Shown: positions 17,249-26,902, numbered from the stretch's first letter. The stretch: 64,000 nt of DNA from JAKAGZ01 sp964412105 (GCA_964412105.1 CAYPNM010000014.1:4901-68900), one strand, 5' to 3'. The notes: generated by a model from the sequence alone, not told the origin. Numbers and translations: made by a program.

Positions 17249-18127
17249 ATGGTAAAAGGAATATTCCCCCCAATCACCACTCCATTTATAAATGAAGAAT
17301 TGGCACTGGATAAACTGGCTGAAAATATATCTAAGTGGAATAAAACGGATTTGTCTGGCTATGTAGTACTGGGCTCAAACGGTGAAAGCGCTTTTTTAAC
17401 AAGAGAAGAAAAGCTGATCCTGATTGAAAATGTTAAAAAGAATGCCGCAAAAGATAAACTTGTAATTGCCGGAACAGGATCAGATTCGATTAAGGAGACC
17501 ATATCTCTCACTAATGATGCCGCCGCAAAAGGGGCAGACTACGCACTTATATTAACTCCATCATTCTTCAAAGAAAAATTGGATTCCAATTCATTCATAA
17601 AATATTTTAATGAAGTAGCTGATAAAATTGATATTCCCTTGATAATTTATAATGTACCAAAATATACAGGGGTAAACATCGAGGCATCACCGGTTGCAAA
17701 GCTTTCCGAACATCCAAATATAATAGGTTTAAAAAACAGCTCTGAAAATATTGCTCATCTTGCGGAAATTATTTATAACTCTAAAGATGATTTTATAACA
17801 CTTGTTGGAACTGCTTCTGTTTTATTGCCAGGTTTATGTGCAGGTGCTGCTGGTGGAATTTTAGCACTCGCGAATATTGCACCGAATGAATGTATTAAAA
17901 TTATCAACCTATTTAACGATAGAAAAATAATTGAAGCGAGCAAATTGCAGGGCAAAATGATTCCCGTCAACAAAGCTATTACAGGCAAATATGGTGTAGC
18001 GGGATTAAAAGCTGCTATGGATATGCTCGGTTATTTTGGCGGAGATCCGCGTTTACCTTTAAATAAAGTGAGCAAAAATGAATTGGAAGATATGAAAAAT
18101 ATTTTAATAAAAGCTGATTTGCTCTAA
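17249..18127 (+). CDS. DapA/NAL-superfamily aldolase, probable 4-hydroxy-2-oxoglutarate aldolase (HOGA1-like)
   Basis: A 292-residue class I aldolase barrel with Schiff-base Lys162 (IIGLKNSSEN) and catalytic Tyr134 (IIYNVPKYTG). The substrate loop is GSNGE (42-46), the form in animal HOGA1, not the GTTGE of dihydrodipicolinate synthase. Segments such as PPITTPF, LSEHPNIIGLK, LANI and the C-terminal YGVAGLKAAMD also follow HOGA1. The reaction would be 4-hydroxy-2-oxoglutarate to pyruvate plus glyoxylate. It sits between the PRODH and the AGXT-type aminotransferase, that is, between the first and last steps of the animal hydroxyproline route. Position 163 is Asn where HOGA1 has Asp. Other pyruvate-dependent aldolase activities (DapA, NAL, KDG) are possible but less supported. 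Confidence 0.8.
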   Translation: MVKGIFPPITTPFINEELALDKLAENISKWNKTDLSGYVVLGSNGESAFLTREEKLILIENVKKNAAKDKLVIAGTGSDSIKETISLTNDAAAKGADYALILTPSFFKEKLDSNSFIKYFNEVADKIDIPLIIYNVPKYTGVNIEASPVAKLSEHPNIIGLKNSSENIAHLAEIIYNSKDDFITLVGTASVLLPGLCAGAAGGILALANIAPNECIKIINLFNDRKIIEASKLQGKMIPVNKAITGKYGVAGLKAAMDMLGYFGGDPRLPLNKVSKNELEDMKNILIKADLL

Positions 18128-18197
18128 TTTGTGATCCGAGTTTAATAATTGCCACATACCCGAGTATTTAAAAATTACAAATTACGGAGTCTATAAT

Positions 18198-19319
18198 ATG
18201 TCTAAGCAATCATTTATTCCCCCCGAAAGAATTTTAATGGGACCAGGCCCTTCAAATGTTCATCCGAGAGTTTTAGAGGCTATGTCGAGACCAACAATTG
18301 GCCATCTGGATCCACAATTCATAAAATTAATGGATGAAATAAAGGAGTTATTAAGATATACATTCAACACCAAAAATGAATTGACTTTCCCGGTATCAGG
18401 CCCTGGTAGCGTGGGAATGGAAACCTGTTTGGTTAATCTTGTTGAGCCAGGAATGAAAGTAGTTGTTTGTATAAACGGAGTTTTTGGTGGAAGGATGAAG
18501 GAAATAATAGAAAGAAGTGGCGCAACTCCGGTAGTTGTTGAGGCGCCTTGGGGCGAAGCTATATCTCCTGAAAGACTTGAAGATACTCTCAAGAAAAACC
18601 CGGATGCAAAATTGGTTGCATTCGTCCAAGCTGAAACCTCAACCGGCGCACTTTCAGACGCCAAAACTCTAGTCGAAATTTCACATAAATATAATTGTCT
18701 GACCATAGTTGATGCAGTCACGTCTCTTGGAGGCATACCTGTAAAAGTAGATGAGTGGAATGTAGATGCAATTTATTCAGGATCACAAAAATGTCTTTCC
18801 TGTCCTCCGGGACTTTCTCCGGTAAGTTTTAATCAAAAGTCACTTGATTGGATCAAAAACCGGAAGCATAAAGTACAAAGCTGGTTTATGGATATTAACC
18901 TGGTAGTAAGTTACTGGGGCAGCGCTTCCAAACGTTCCTATCATCATACTGCTCCTATTAATGCTCTTTACGGACTGCACGAAGCTTTGTTGTTGCTTCA
19001 AGAAGAAGGTATTGAAAATTCATGGCAAAGACATAAAAATAATAGTGAAAAATTTATTGCAGGATTAAAAAAATTAGGACTGGAAATTTTTGTAAAAGAA
19101 GGACAGAGACTGCCCGAACTGGCAACAATTAAAATTCCTGAGGGTGTCGATGATGCGAAGGTACGAAGCAGATTATTAAATGAATTTAATATAGAAATTG
19201 GCGCCGGACTTGGAGTGCTGGCAGGGAAAATCTGGAGAATTGGACTTATGGGATATACTTCAAATGAAGAAAATATTACTGCCTGCTTGTCTGCACTTAA
19301 GCAGATATTAAACAAATAG
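18198..19319 (+). CDS. Class V aminotransferase, alanine-glyoxylate (AGXT) type
   Basis: A 373-residue PLP enzyme with GGAG ahead of the ATG. It has the N-terminal MGPGPSNVHPRVLEA, the cofactor Asp172 in VDAVTSLGG and Schiff-base Lys198 in YSGSQKCLSCPPG. The C-terminal half, including YHHTAPINALYGLHEAL and ENSWQRH, closely follows animal AGXT. Expected reaction: glyoxylate plus alanine to glycine plus pyruvate. Bacterial relatives also act as serine-glyoxylate or phosphoserine-type transaminases, so substrate choice is not proven. Directly after a HOGA-like aldolase, which makes glyoxylate, a glyoxylate-consuming role is the simplest reading. It is 10 bases ahead of the secreted peptidase gene, in the same transcription unit. 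Confidence 0.85.
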   Translation: MSKQSFIPPERILMGPGPSNVHPRVLEAMSRPTIGHLDPQFIKLMDEIKELLRYTFNTKNELTFPVSGPGSVGMETCLVNLVEPGMKVVVCINGVFGGRMKEIIERSGATPVVVEAPWGEAISPERLEDTLKKNPDAKLVAFVQAETSTGALSDAKTLVEISHKYNCLTIVDAVTSLGGIPVKVDEWNVDAIYSGSQKCLSCPPGLSPVSFNQKSLDWIKNRKHKVQSWFMDINLVVSYWGSASKRSYHHTAPINALYGLHEALLLLQEEGIENSWQRHKNNSEKFIAGLKKLGLEIFVKEGQRLPELATIKIPEGVDDAKVRSRLLNEFNIEIGAGLGVLAGKIWRIGLMGYTSNEENITACLSALKQILNK

Positions 19320-19329
19320 GGAATATTTT

Positions 19330-20643
19330 ATGATGAGATTTGTAAATATTTATTTGTTGGGAATAATTCTTTATTTATTTATAGGTATTAACAGCTATCC
19401 GCAAACAGCGGAAGAATTACTTCAAGAAATAAAATCAATTCCTGGTGTCGCTTCCGCCGAGATAATTAAAAATGATTCAGGATATGTATCAGTTTTTAAA
19501 ATAATGATTGAACAATTACTTGATCATAACAATGCGAAAAGTGAGAAATTCACCCAAAAAATTTATCTCTCTTACAAAAGCAAATATGCACCCGTTGTAA
19601 TATCAACTGAAGGGTATGCTGCCTACAGGAACTATATAACCGAACCTGCCAAATTATTAAATGCAAACCAAATTATAGTTGAAAATCGATTCTTCGATGA
19701 GTCTAAACCGGCAGATATGAACTGGGTCTACTTAACCTCAGAGCAATGTGCAGGGGATCTGCACCATGTTACATCTATATTTAAAAAAATATTTATGCAT
19801 AATAAATGGATAAGCACAGGAATCAGCAAAGGCGGCCAGACATGTTTGTTTTACCGTTATTATTATCCTGAAGATGTTAATGCCACTATTGCATATGTTG
19901 CTCCAATAAATCTTGCACAAGAAAATCCTGAAATAAATAAATTTATTTCATCCGAAGTAGGGACCAGGGATTGCAGGGATAAAATAACACAATTTCAAAT
20001 TGATGTTTTAAGACATAGAAAAGAAATTATCCCTATGGTTAAAAAAGTAGCTCAAAAAAATAAATACAAATTTTCAATTGGCTTGGAGAATGCATTTGAA
20101 TTTGCTGTCCTTGAATATCCATTTTCATTCTGGCAATGGGGTAAAAGTAGCTGCAATAAAATTCCAAATGGAAATGCAACACCACAGCAGCTTTTTGATG
20201 AATTAAACAATGTGTCAGGATTTGATTTATTTTCAGATAAAGAAGGAAAATACTTGCAGCCATTATTTTACCAATCATTTACCGAATTGGGTTATTACAA
20301 TTTTTATTACAATTCTCAGCAAGTTTTAGGCTTGATAAAATCAAAACCACTTGAATCGTATAAGGACTTCTTACCTAAAAACGTAAAGGTTGAATATCAC
20401 CCTGAAGTGCTGCAAAAAATCAACGAGTGGCTGCAAAATAATGGTAATAACATAGTTTACATTAATGGGGGGAATGATCCTTGGTCAGGAGGCGCTGGAA
20501 TGAAGCTAAAAGGCAAAACCAATGCAATTGAAGAAATAAAAGAATTTGGAACTCATGCTACACGGATTAGAGACTTGAGCGATAAACAAAAGCGAGAGGT
20601 AATTAATACCCTTGAAAACTGGCTTGGAATAATAATTAATTAA
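19330..20643 (+). CDS. Secreted S37-type (PS-10) prolyl tri/tetrapeptidyl peptidase-like serine peptidase
   Basis: A 437-residue protein with a signal peptide (about 1-25), so it acts outside the cytoplasm. It has an alpha/beta-hydrolase serine-peptidase pattern: nucleophile Ser166 in TGISKGGQT, preceded by the ENRFF strand motif, with Asp383 in GGNDPWSGG and His409 in FGTHATRI. This combination matches family S37, known from Streptomyces enzymes that remove tri- and tetrapeptides ending in proline; related S28 enzymes are also proline-specific. As last gene of the proline-handling operon it could feed short Pro-containing peptides to the cell (inference). Its 3' end overlaps the convergent kinase gene by eight bases. 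Confidence 0.75.
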   Translation: MMRFVNIYLLGIILYLFIGINSYPQTAEELLQEIKSIPGVASAEIIKNDSGYVSVFKIMIEQLLDHNNAKSEKFTQKIYLSYKSKYAPVVISTEGYAAYRNYITEPAKLLNANQIIVENRFFDESKPADMNWVYLTSEQCAGDLHHVTSIFKKIFMHNKWISTGISKGGQTCLFYRYYYPEDVNATIAYVAPINLAQENPEINKFISSEVGTRDCRDKITQFQIDVLRHRKEIIPMVKKVAQKNKYKFSIGLENAFEFAVLEYPFSFWQWGKSSCNKIPNGNATPQQLFDELNNVSGFDLFSDKEGKYLQPLFYQSFTELGYYNFYYNSQQVLGLIKSKPLESYKDFLPKNVKVEYHPEVLQKINEWLQNNGNNIVYINGGNDPWSGGAGMKLKGKTNAIEEIKEFGTHATRIRDLSDKQKREVINTLENWLGIIIN

Positions 20644-23263
20644 ACCTTGGGGGAACTGAAAAAGTTATTGTTGTACCTTCCCCTTTCTTGCTATGCACTT
20701 CTATTTTCCCACCTAATAGATCGAGATACCTTTTTGTAATTGCTAGTCCAAGGCCGGTTCCTTCGTATCTTCGACTAAGTCCGAGATCTTCCTGGCTAAA
20801 TGTTTCAAAAAGGTGTTTCTGATATTCTTCCGACATTCCTATCCCTTCATCTTTTATACTACATATGACATTATCATTTGTCCGAGAAAGGATCGCTGTT
20901 ATTTTGCCTTTATGGCTATACTTTATTGCATTATTCATCAAATTAACCAGAACGCCTTCAAAACAGTATTCATCCGTTTCAATAATGATTTCTTTATCCG
21001 GCACTTGAAATTCAAATTGCAGGTTTTTCTTTTCAAGCTGTAACTTAAAAACTTCATAAACTGATTGTATTGTTTTATTTACTGAAATTGGTTTAACATT
21101 TAAAGAAAAATCATCTGCTTCGAGCCTTGAAATATCCAGCACCTGAGTTATTGTATCAAGCAGCCTTGTTCCCGCTTCATCCATTGAATTGAAAAATTGC
21201 TTTACATCTTCTTCTGATTTATCATAATAAAGATCTCGCAAAATGCTGCCAAATCCCATAATTGCATTTAATGGGCTTCTGATTTCGTGCGAAACTGTGG
21301 ATAAAAATGCTGTTTTTAAACGGTTAGCCTCTTCAGCTTTTTCTTTTTCAGCATGCAGCGCTATTTCTGTTAGTTTCCTGTCATTTATATCCTGCACAAA
21401 CCCTTCAAAATATGGAAGACCTTCAGTTGAATTTGCCAGAACGTGGGCATCCAGTTGTATCCATATTCTCTCACCGCCCTTTTTCAGCCATTCAATTTCC
21501 ACATTTGCAGTCACTCCTTTAGGCTTAAATTTCTCTATTAGTTTTTCCCTTTGATATTTATCAGCATAAAAATCGATAATATTGTGAGTCAATAACTCTT
21601 CTACGGAATCATAACCAAGAATCTTTGCAAGTCTTATGTTTGCATTTAAAATCTTTCCATCAAGTGTTGACTGATATATTCCAATGGGGGCAAATTCGAA
21701 AAGATTTCTATAGTTTTCTTCCGACAATCGCAAAACGTTTTCAGCTTCTTTATAATCAGTTATGTCCCTATAAATCCCCTGAATAGCTCGTTCCCCCTGC
21801 CAGAGAATTTCCGAAACAGTTACCTCAAGTTCCCTAATGCCTCTATTGCGTGTTATACCTTTCATCTCATATACTGATGAAGATTTTTTACCCTCTTTGT
21901 GTAATTTAAATCTTTCATTCACATATGGTAAACTTTCAGGCGCGACAATCTGCATTATATCAAAACTTTCTGAAGTAGCTTCCTCAGCCGAAATTCCAAA
22001 AAGCCTTTCCCATGCTGGATTAACCAGCACCAGTTTTTCGCCCTTCAATACATAAATAGCATCTGAAAGAGAACTAATTAAATTACTGTAATTACCTTCC
22101 TTTTCTCTCAATGAAATTTCAGCCTCTCTGCTCGAAGTGATATCAAGGAGAGTACCAATAACAGCAGCCTTACCAAGATAGGTGATTTTTGAGCCGAATA
22201 CTTCTGCATAAATTACTTTTTCATTTTTTGTACTTCCACGAAATTTATAATGCATCGAATAAACTTCATCATTAATTCTTTTCCTCAAATTTTCCTTTAC
22301 CATTTCCCAATCTTCAGAATAGGTTAAATCTCTGGGCCCTTTATTATTAAGCAGTTCATCAACACTATACTCGAAAATTTCAGCCAATCTCGGATTTATA
22401 TACTTAAAAATATTATCCTGAATAAGGTAAACTCCCACAATTGAATTTTCGACAAGTGATCTAAATTTTTCTTCTGATTCCTTTATGGCTTCAATAGCTT
22501 TTACTCTTTCAGTAACATCTGAGTGGACGCCCAAAGATCCTATAACATTCCCAATATTATCATAAACAGGAGTGCCACTAACTTCCAAATAAATAGGCGT
22601 ACCGTCTTTCTTTTTCATTTTTATTTCATATTTGTCAGTAATTCCCTTTATCCTGTCCAGATTCTTCTTTTTAATCAAATCCTGCGTTTCTTCATCAAGC
22701 AAAACCTTATACCCGATGTGGCCTACCAGCTCATCTCGTGAATAGCCCAGCATCTCGCAATAACGTTTATTGACAAATTTGATAATATCATCATTATCAG
22801 CTAATACAATGCCTTCACTTACAGTTTCAACAAGAGTTTGGTATTTAAGTTCTTCTTCTTTTAATGCCTGTTTTGATTTTACATTTTCAGTTACATCAAT
22901 TAGTGAGGTAATTCTGATTGGCAGATCATTTATAATTATGTCCTTCAGTGTTATATCAACATGAACTATTGAACCATCTTTTTTCTTATGCTTCCAGACC
23001 CCAGCTTTTTCATTCTTGATTTTAGAAGATTTATGATACTCAAGAAATTTTTGTTTTTCTTCCTCAGGCCTGATATCAAGCACAGTTAACTTTAAAAGTT
23101 CTTCAATACTATATCCGTAAAATTTTGCGGCTGCATTATTTGCTGACAATAATTTTAGCGTATCTCTATGAAAAGCTATTATTGGATTTGGATGGTTTTC
23201 AAAAAGGGCTTGATATAGGTTCTGCTCGCTGTGACTACTTTTGTCAACTGTTTTATTTTTCAT
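20636..23263 (-). CDS. Soluble sensor histidine kinase with five PAS domains
   Basis: An 875-residue protein with no membrane helix, so probably cytoplasmic. Five successive PAS/PAC units start near residues 15, 140, 262, 388 and 512, each with the N-x-A/R...GYS-x-EEL type pattern. A HisKA domain (about 640-710, phospho-acceptor in TVSHEIRSPLN) and an ATPase domain with NLMNNAIKYS, DEGIGMS and GTGLGLAITKR follow. No receiver or output domain is attached and no response regulator is adjacent, so its partner is unknown (orphan kinase). It is convergent with, and overlaps by eight bases, the S37 peptidase gene. Confidence 0.92.
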   Translation of the reverse strand: MKNKTVDKSSHSEQNLYQALFENHPNPIIAFHRDTLKLLSANNAAAKFYGYSIEELLKLTVLDIRPEEEKQKFLEYHKSSKIKNEKAGVWKHKKKDGSIVHVDITLKDIIINDLPIRITSLIDVTENVKSKQALKEEELKYQTLVETVSEGIVLADNDDIIKFVNKRYCEMLGYSRDELVGHIGYKVLLDEETQDLIKKKNLDRIKGITDKYEIKMKKKDGTPIYLEVSGTPVYDNIGNVIGSLGVHSDVTERVKAIEAIKESEEKFRSLVENSIVGVYLIQDNIFKYINPRLAEIFEYSVDELLNNKGPRDLTYSEDWEMVKENLRKRINDEVYSMHYKFRGSTKNEKVIYAEVFGSKITYLGKAAVIGTLLDITSSREAEISLREKEGNYSNLISSLSDAIYVLKGEKLVLVNPAWERLFGISAEEATSESFDIMQIVAPESLPYVNERFKLHKEGKKSSSVYEMKGITRNRGIRELEVTVSEILWQGERAIQGIYRDITDYKEAENVLRLSEENYRNLFEFAPIGIYQSTLDGKILNANIRLAKILGYDSVEELLTHNIIDFYADKYQREKLIEKFKPKGVTANVEIEWLKKGGERIWIQLDAHVLANSTEGLPYFEGFVQDINDRKLTEIALHAEKEKAEEANRLKTAFLSTVSHEIRSPLNAIMGFGSILRDLYYDKSEEDVKQFFNSMDEAGTRLLDTITQVLDISRLEADDFSLNVKPISVNKTIQSVYEVFKLQLEKKNLQFEFQVPDKEIIIETDEYCFEGVLVNLMNNAIKYSHKGKITAILSRTNDNVICSIKDEGIGMSEEYQKHLFETFSQEDLGLSRRYEGTGLGLAITKRYLDLLGGKIEVHSKKGEGTTITFSVPPRFN

Positions 23264-23549
23264 ATAATATTATGAAAGATATAAAAAACTAATAGTACAA
23301 AAATGATTAAAACTCTTTATAAATTTTCAGATACAATATTTTATGGACAAGATTGAATTAAGTAATATTTTGAGTGCTTTTATCATCATCAGCTACAAAT
23401 ACCCGGGATTCTTCGGTGGATAATTAACTTGTAAAGATAATTTTTATTTTGTAATCCATTTTACAAGAATAATTTTCAAATGTAATTATCCTTTATTAAT
23501 TATTTGTCAATGAGAAATGACGCTGTATTGCATTAGGAACCAGACTATT

Positions 23550-25016
23550 TTAATTATTTTCTGCTATTCTTTTGAGAATGCCTTTCAATAAATTATAGAA
23601 TTTTTCCACGGTTTCAATGTTAACTCTTTCATTTGGCGAGTGCGCTCCCTGAATAGTAGGACCAAAGGATACCATATCCATTCCAGGATTTTTGCCTTCC
23701 AGTATACCGCATTCAAGTCCTGCATGAATGGCTTTAATTTCCGGTTCCTTATTAAAGAGTTGCTTATAAACTTCTTTTGATAAATTGAGAATATTTGAAT
23801 CAAGATTCGGTACCCATCCCGGATAGCCGTCACTTGTTTTAACTTTTGCACCAGCCAGATCGAATACTGCTGTCACACTATCGGATATATACTGGTTTGC
23901 ACTATTGACCGAACTTCTCTGGCTTGTTGCTATTAATAATGACTTCTTAGTTGTATGTATAGTAGCTAGACTAGTTGATGTTTCCACAAGGTCTTGAATT
24001 TCCTGGCTCATTGCTATCACGCCGTTTGGCAGGCCCAATAAAACATCAATAATCTTTTTACCGAATGACTTTTTAAAAACTTTTTTAACTGCTTCCTTTG
24101 ATTTTTTGAATTCAATTTTAAAACCACTATCAGATACTTTTAATTCATTTTGTACTTCAGCTTCAAACCTTTTTAAGATCCTTTTTGCTTTGCTGACATC
24201 AGATTTTTTAAGAAGAATTAGAGCTTCAGTCTCTCTTGGAATTGCATTTCTCAGGCTGCCTCCTTCTATTCCTGCTATTGAAAAATTCAATGATGCTAAT
24301 TGGCCCAGAGCTCTTCCTATGATTTTGATAGCATTACCTCTTTTCGTATGAATATCAAGGCCTGAATGTCCCCCTTTTAGGCCGGTAACAACTAAATCAT
24401 ATACCTGCATTCCCTTTGGAACTGGAGTTAGCTCTAATTTAAATTCAGCAGATGTATCTATTCCACCGGAACAACCGACATAAAATGCACCATCTTCTTC
24501 GGAATCCAGATTTAGAAGAATATCACCACTTATCAGATCTTTCTTAATATTGGTTGCGCCTGTAAGTCCCGTTTCTTCATCAACTGTTAATAGAATTTCA
24601 AGTGGCCCATGCACAACTTCTTTATCTGTGATAACAGCTAAGCCAGCCGCAACGCCGATTCCATTATCACTTCCCAGCGTTGTTCCTTCCGCAGCTATCC
24701 ACCCATCCTGCCTTACCAACTTAATTGGATCATTTTCAAAATCGTGCTTTGTGCTTTTATTTTTTTCACAAACCATATCGATATGTCCCTGCAAAATGAC
24801 CTTACGTGCGTTTTCATAACCAGGAGTTGCAGGAACTGAAATTGCGATGTTGCCAATTTTATCCTGCTTATATTTAAGATTCATTTCCGTAATAAAATTT
24901 TTAAGATACTTTATTATTTTTTCCTCTTTTTTAGATGGTCTTGGCACACGTGATATTTCATAAAATCTTTGCCATAAAATTTCCGGCTTTAAACCAACTG
25001 TAGGATTATCAGACAT
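23550..25016 (-). CDS. pepD: Aminoacyl-histidine dipeptidase (M20C, PepD)
   Basis: A 488-residue cytoplasmic zinc dipeptidase that cleaves Xaa-His and other dipeptides. Family motifs: first metal His/Asp in GHIDMVCEK, bridging Asp in GSDNGIG, catalytic and metal Glu pair in VDEETGLTGA, Asp in LLNLDSEEDG and the C-terminal metal His in QGAHSPNERV. Length and order match PepD of E. coli. It lies 38 bases downstream of typA on the same strand, so the two may be cotranscribed. It adds a further peptidase to the peptide-use capacity seen in the window. Confidence 0.93.
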   Translation of the reverse strand: MSDNPTVGLKPEILWQRFYEISRVPRPSKKEEKIIKYLKNFITEMNLKYKQDKIGNIAISVPATPGYENARKVILQGHIDMVCEKNKSTKHDFENDPIKLVRQDGWIAAEGTTLGSDNGIGVAAGLAVITDKEVVHGPLEILLTVDEETGLTGATNIKKDLISGDILLNLDSEEDGAFYVGCSGGIDTSAEFKLELTPVPKGMQVYDLVVTGLKGGHSGLDIHTKRGNAIKIIGRALGQLASLNFSIAGIEGGSLRNAIPRETEALILLKKSDVSKAKRILKRFEAEVQNELKVSDSGFKIEFKKSKEAVKKVFKKSFGKKIIDVLLGLPNGVIAMSQEIQDLVETSTSLATIHTTKKSLLIATSQRSSVNSANQYISDSVTAVFDLAGAKVKTSDGYPGWVPNLDSNILNLSKEVYKQLFNKEPEIKAIHAGLECGILEGKNPGMDMVSFGPTIQGAHSPNERVNIETVEKFYNLLKGILKRIAENN

Positions 25017-25054
25017 AATTTTACCTCTATTTTTTATTCCCCAAAATTAATTCA

Positions 25055-26902
25055 TTAAGATAGTGTTTGTTCTGAAACTTTTTGTTTTGTTGCCAGTCTC
25101 GCGCTTTTTTTATCCATTTCGGTCAAATATTTTTTTCTTATTCTTATGCTTTCCGGAGTAACTTCCACGTACTCATCATCTGTTATCCATTCTATTGCCT
25201 GTTCTAAAGTGAGAATTGTCGGCGGCTCAAGACGTATTGCTTCATCTGCACCTGATGCACGCATATTTGTGAGCTGTTTAGTTTTTGTTACATTTACACG
25301 CATATCATTTTCACGTGAGTTTTCTCCTACTACCATACCTTCGTAAACTCTTGTACCGTTTTCAATAAAAAATACTGCACGTTCCTGAAGCTTAAACATT
25401 GCATAAGAAGATGCAACTCCAGTTTCCATAGAAACTAACGCACCACGCTGCCTTTGCTGAATATCTCCTTTATACGGTTCATAAGATTCAAAATTATGAT
25501 GTAAAATTCCCGTTCCTTTAGTATCAGTCATAAACTCAGCTCTGTATCCAATCAAACCTCTTGACGGGATTAAAAATTCCACTCTCGTGTTTTCATTGAA
25601 TGTTATCATATTTTTCATTTCACCTTTACGTTTTCCAAGCTTTTCAATTACAATCCCGACAAATTCTTCAGGAACATCAATGATAACGTGTTCGACGGGC
25701 TCACATAAAACATCTGCAATTCTTTTCAGGATAACCTGCGGTTTACTTAGTTGCATTTCATAATTTTCCCTTCTCATATTCTCAATAAGAATCGCAAGGT
25801 GAAGTTCTCCTCTGCCGCTGACTCTAAAGCAGTCAGGTGAATCTGTCATTTCAACATTTAGACTGACGTTTGATTTTAATTCTCTTGATAATCTTTCGCT
25901 TAAATTTCTGGTAGTAACATACTTCCCTTCCTGCCCGGCAAATGGCGAATTATTTACCATAAAATTCATTGTTATGGTAGGCTCATCTATAGTTGTAAAA
26001 GGAAGTCCTTCCGGTTTAGCGGGACTGGCAATAGTTTCTCCAATATTTACATCTTCAAGCCCAGCTACGGCACCAATATCTCCAGCAAAGAGTTCAACAA
26101 CTTCAACCCGGTGAAAATCTCTGTAGATATAAAGTTTAGATATCTTTGCGTTTGATTTTTTCCCTTCACGCGAAATCAAAACAATATTATCACCAATTTT
26201 AACCTCCCCAGAGTGTATTTTTCCGATTCCGATTCTTCCCAGATAATCATTGTAATCTATTGCTGAAATCAGCATTTGGAATGGCTCTTCAGGATTTGCA
26301 ACCGGTGCAGGAACGGAATTTAAAATAACATCAAACAGCGGATAAAGATTCTTGCCCTCATCCTCTAATTTTAATTTTGCAATTCCCTGCTTTGCGATCG
26401 CCCAAACGTACGGAAAATCAAGCTGATCTTCAGATGCACCGAGAGATACAAAAAGATCAAAAACTTCGTTCAAAACATCATCAGGGCGGGCATCTTTTCT
26501 ATCAATTTTGTTAATAACTACAATTGGCTTTAGGCCAAGATCGAGGGATTTTTTCAAAACAAATTTCGTTTGTGGCAACGGACCTTCCGCAGCATCAACT
26601 AGCAATAAAACTCCATCAACCATTCTTAATGTGCGCTCTACTTCTCCACCAAAATCAGCGTGACCGGGTGTATCAACAATATTTATCTTAATTCCCTGAT
26701 AGATTACACTTAAATTTTTTGCAAGAATGGTAATTCCTCTTTCTTTCTCAAGTGCATTGGAGTCCATTATTCTTGTTTCAATGTGCTGGTTTTCTCTAAA
26801 AACGCCTGTTTGCCTTAGCATATGGTCAACCAGCGTGGTTTTTCCGTGATCAACATGTGCAATTATCGCAATATTTCTAATATCGTTTCTAATATTTTTC
26901 AC
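25055..26902 (-). CDS. typA: Ribosome-associated GTPase TypA/BipA
   Basis: A 615-residue translational GTPase that binds the ribosome and supports 50S assembly, stress and low-temperature growth. G motifs: AHVDHGKTTL (P loop), RGITI (switch I), DTPGHADFGG and NKIDR. EF-G-like domains II, III and V follow, with the TypA-specific C-terminus (RGLIGYRAEFMTDTKGTG and RIRKKYLTEMDKK). Full length. The ATG at 26902 is followed immediately by MKNIRNDIRN. More than 700 bases of non-coding DNA lie upstream, unusually long here. Confidence 0.97.
   Translation of the reverse strand: MKNIRNDIRNIAIIAHVDHGKTTLVDHMLRQTGVFRENQHIETRIMDSNALEKERGITILAKNLSVIYQGIKINIVDTPGHADFGGEVERTLRMVDGVLLLVDAAEGPLPQTKFVLKKSLDLGLKPIVVINKIDRKDARPDDVLNEVFDLFVSLGASEDQLDFPYVWAIAKQGIAKLKLEDEGKNLYPLFDVILNSVPAPVANPEEPFQMLISAIDYNDYLGRIGIGKIHSGEVKIGDNIVLISREGKKSNAKISKLYIYRDFHRVEVVELFAGDIGAVAGLEDVNIGETIASPAKPEGLPFTTIDEPTITMNFMVNNSPFAGQEGKYVTTRNLSERLSRELKSNVSLNVEMTDSPDCFRVSGRGELHLAILIENMRRENYEMQLSKPQVILKRIADVLCEPVEHVIIDVPEEFVGIVIEKLGKRKGEMKNMITFNENTRVEFLIPSRGLIGYRAEFMTDTKGTGILHHNFESYEPYKGDIQQRQRGALVSMETGVASSYAMFKLQERAVFFIENGTRVYEGMVVGENSRENDMRVNVTKTKQLTNMRASGADEAIRLEPPTILTLEQAIEWITDDEYVEVTPESIRIRKKYLTEMDKKSARLATKQKVSEQTLS

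Noticed and set aside
17249..18127. Annotation as dihydrodipicolinate synthase (lysine pathway)
   Set aside because: The substrate loop is GSNGE and the neighbours are proline and glyoxylate enzymes, not lysine genes, so a HOGA-like role fits better.
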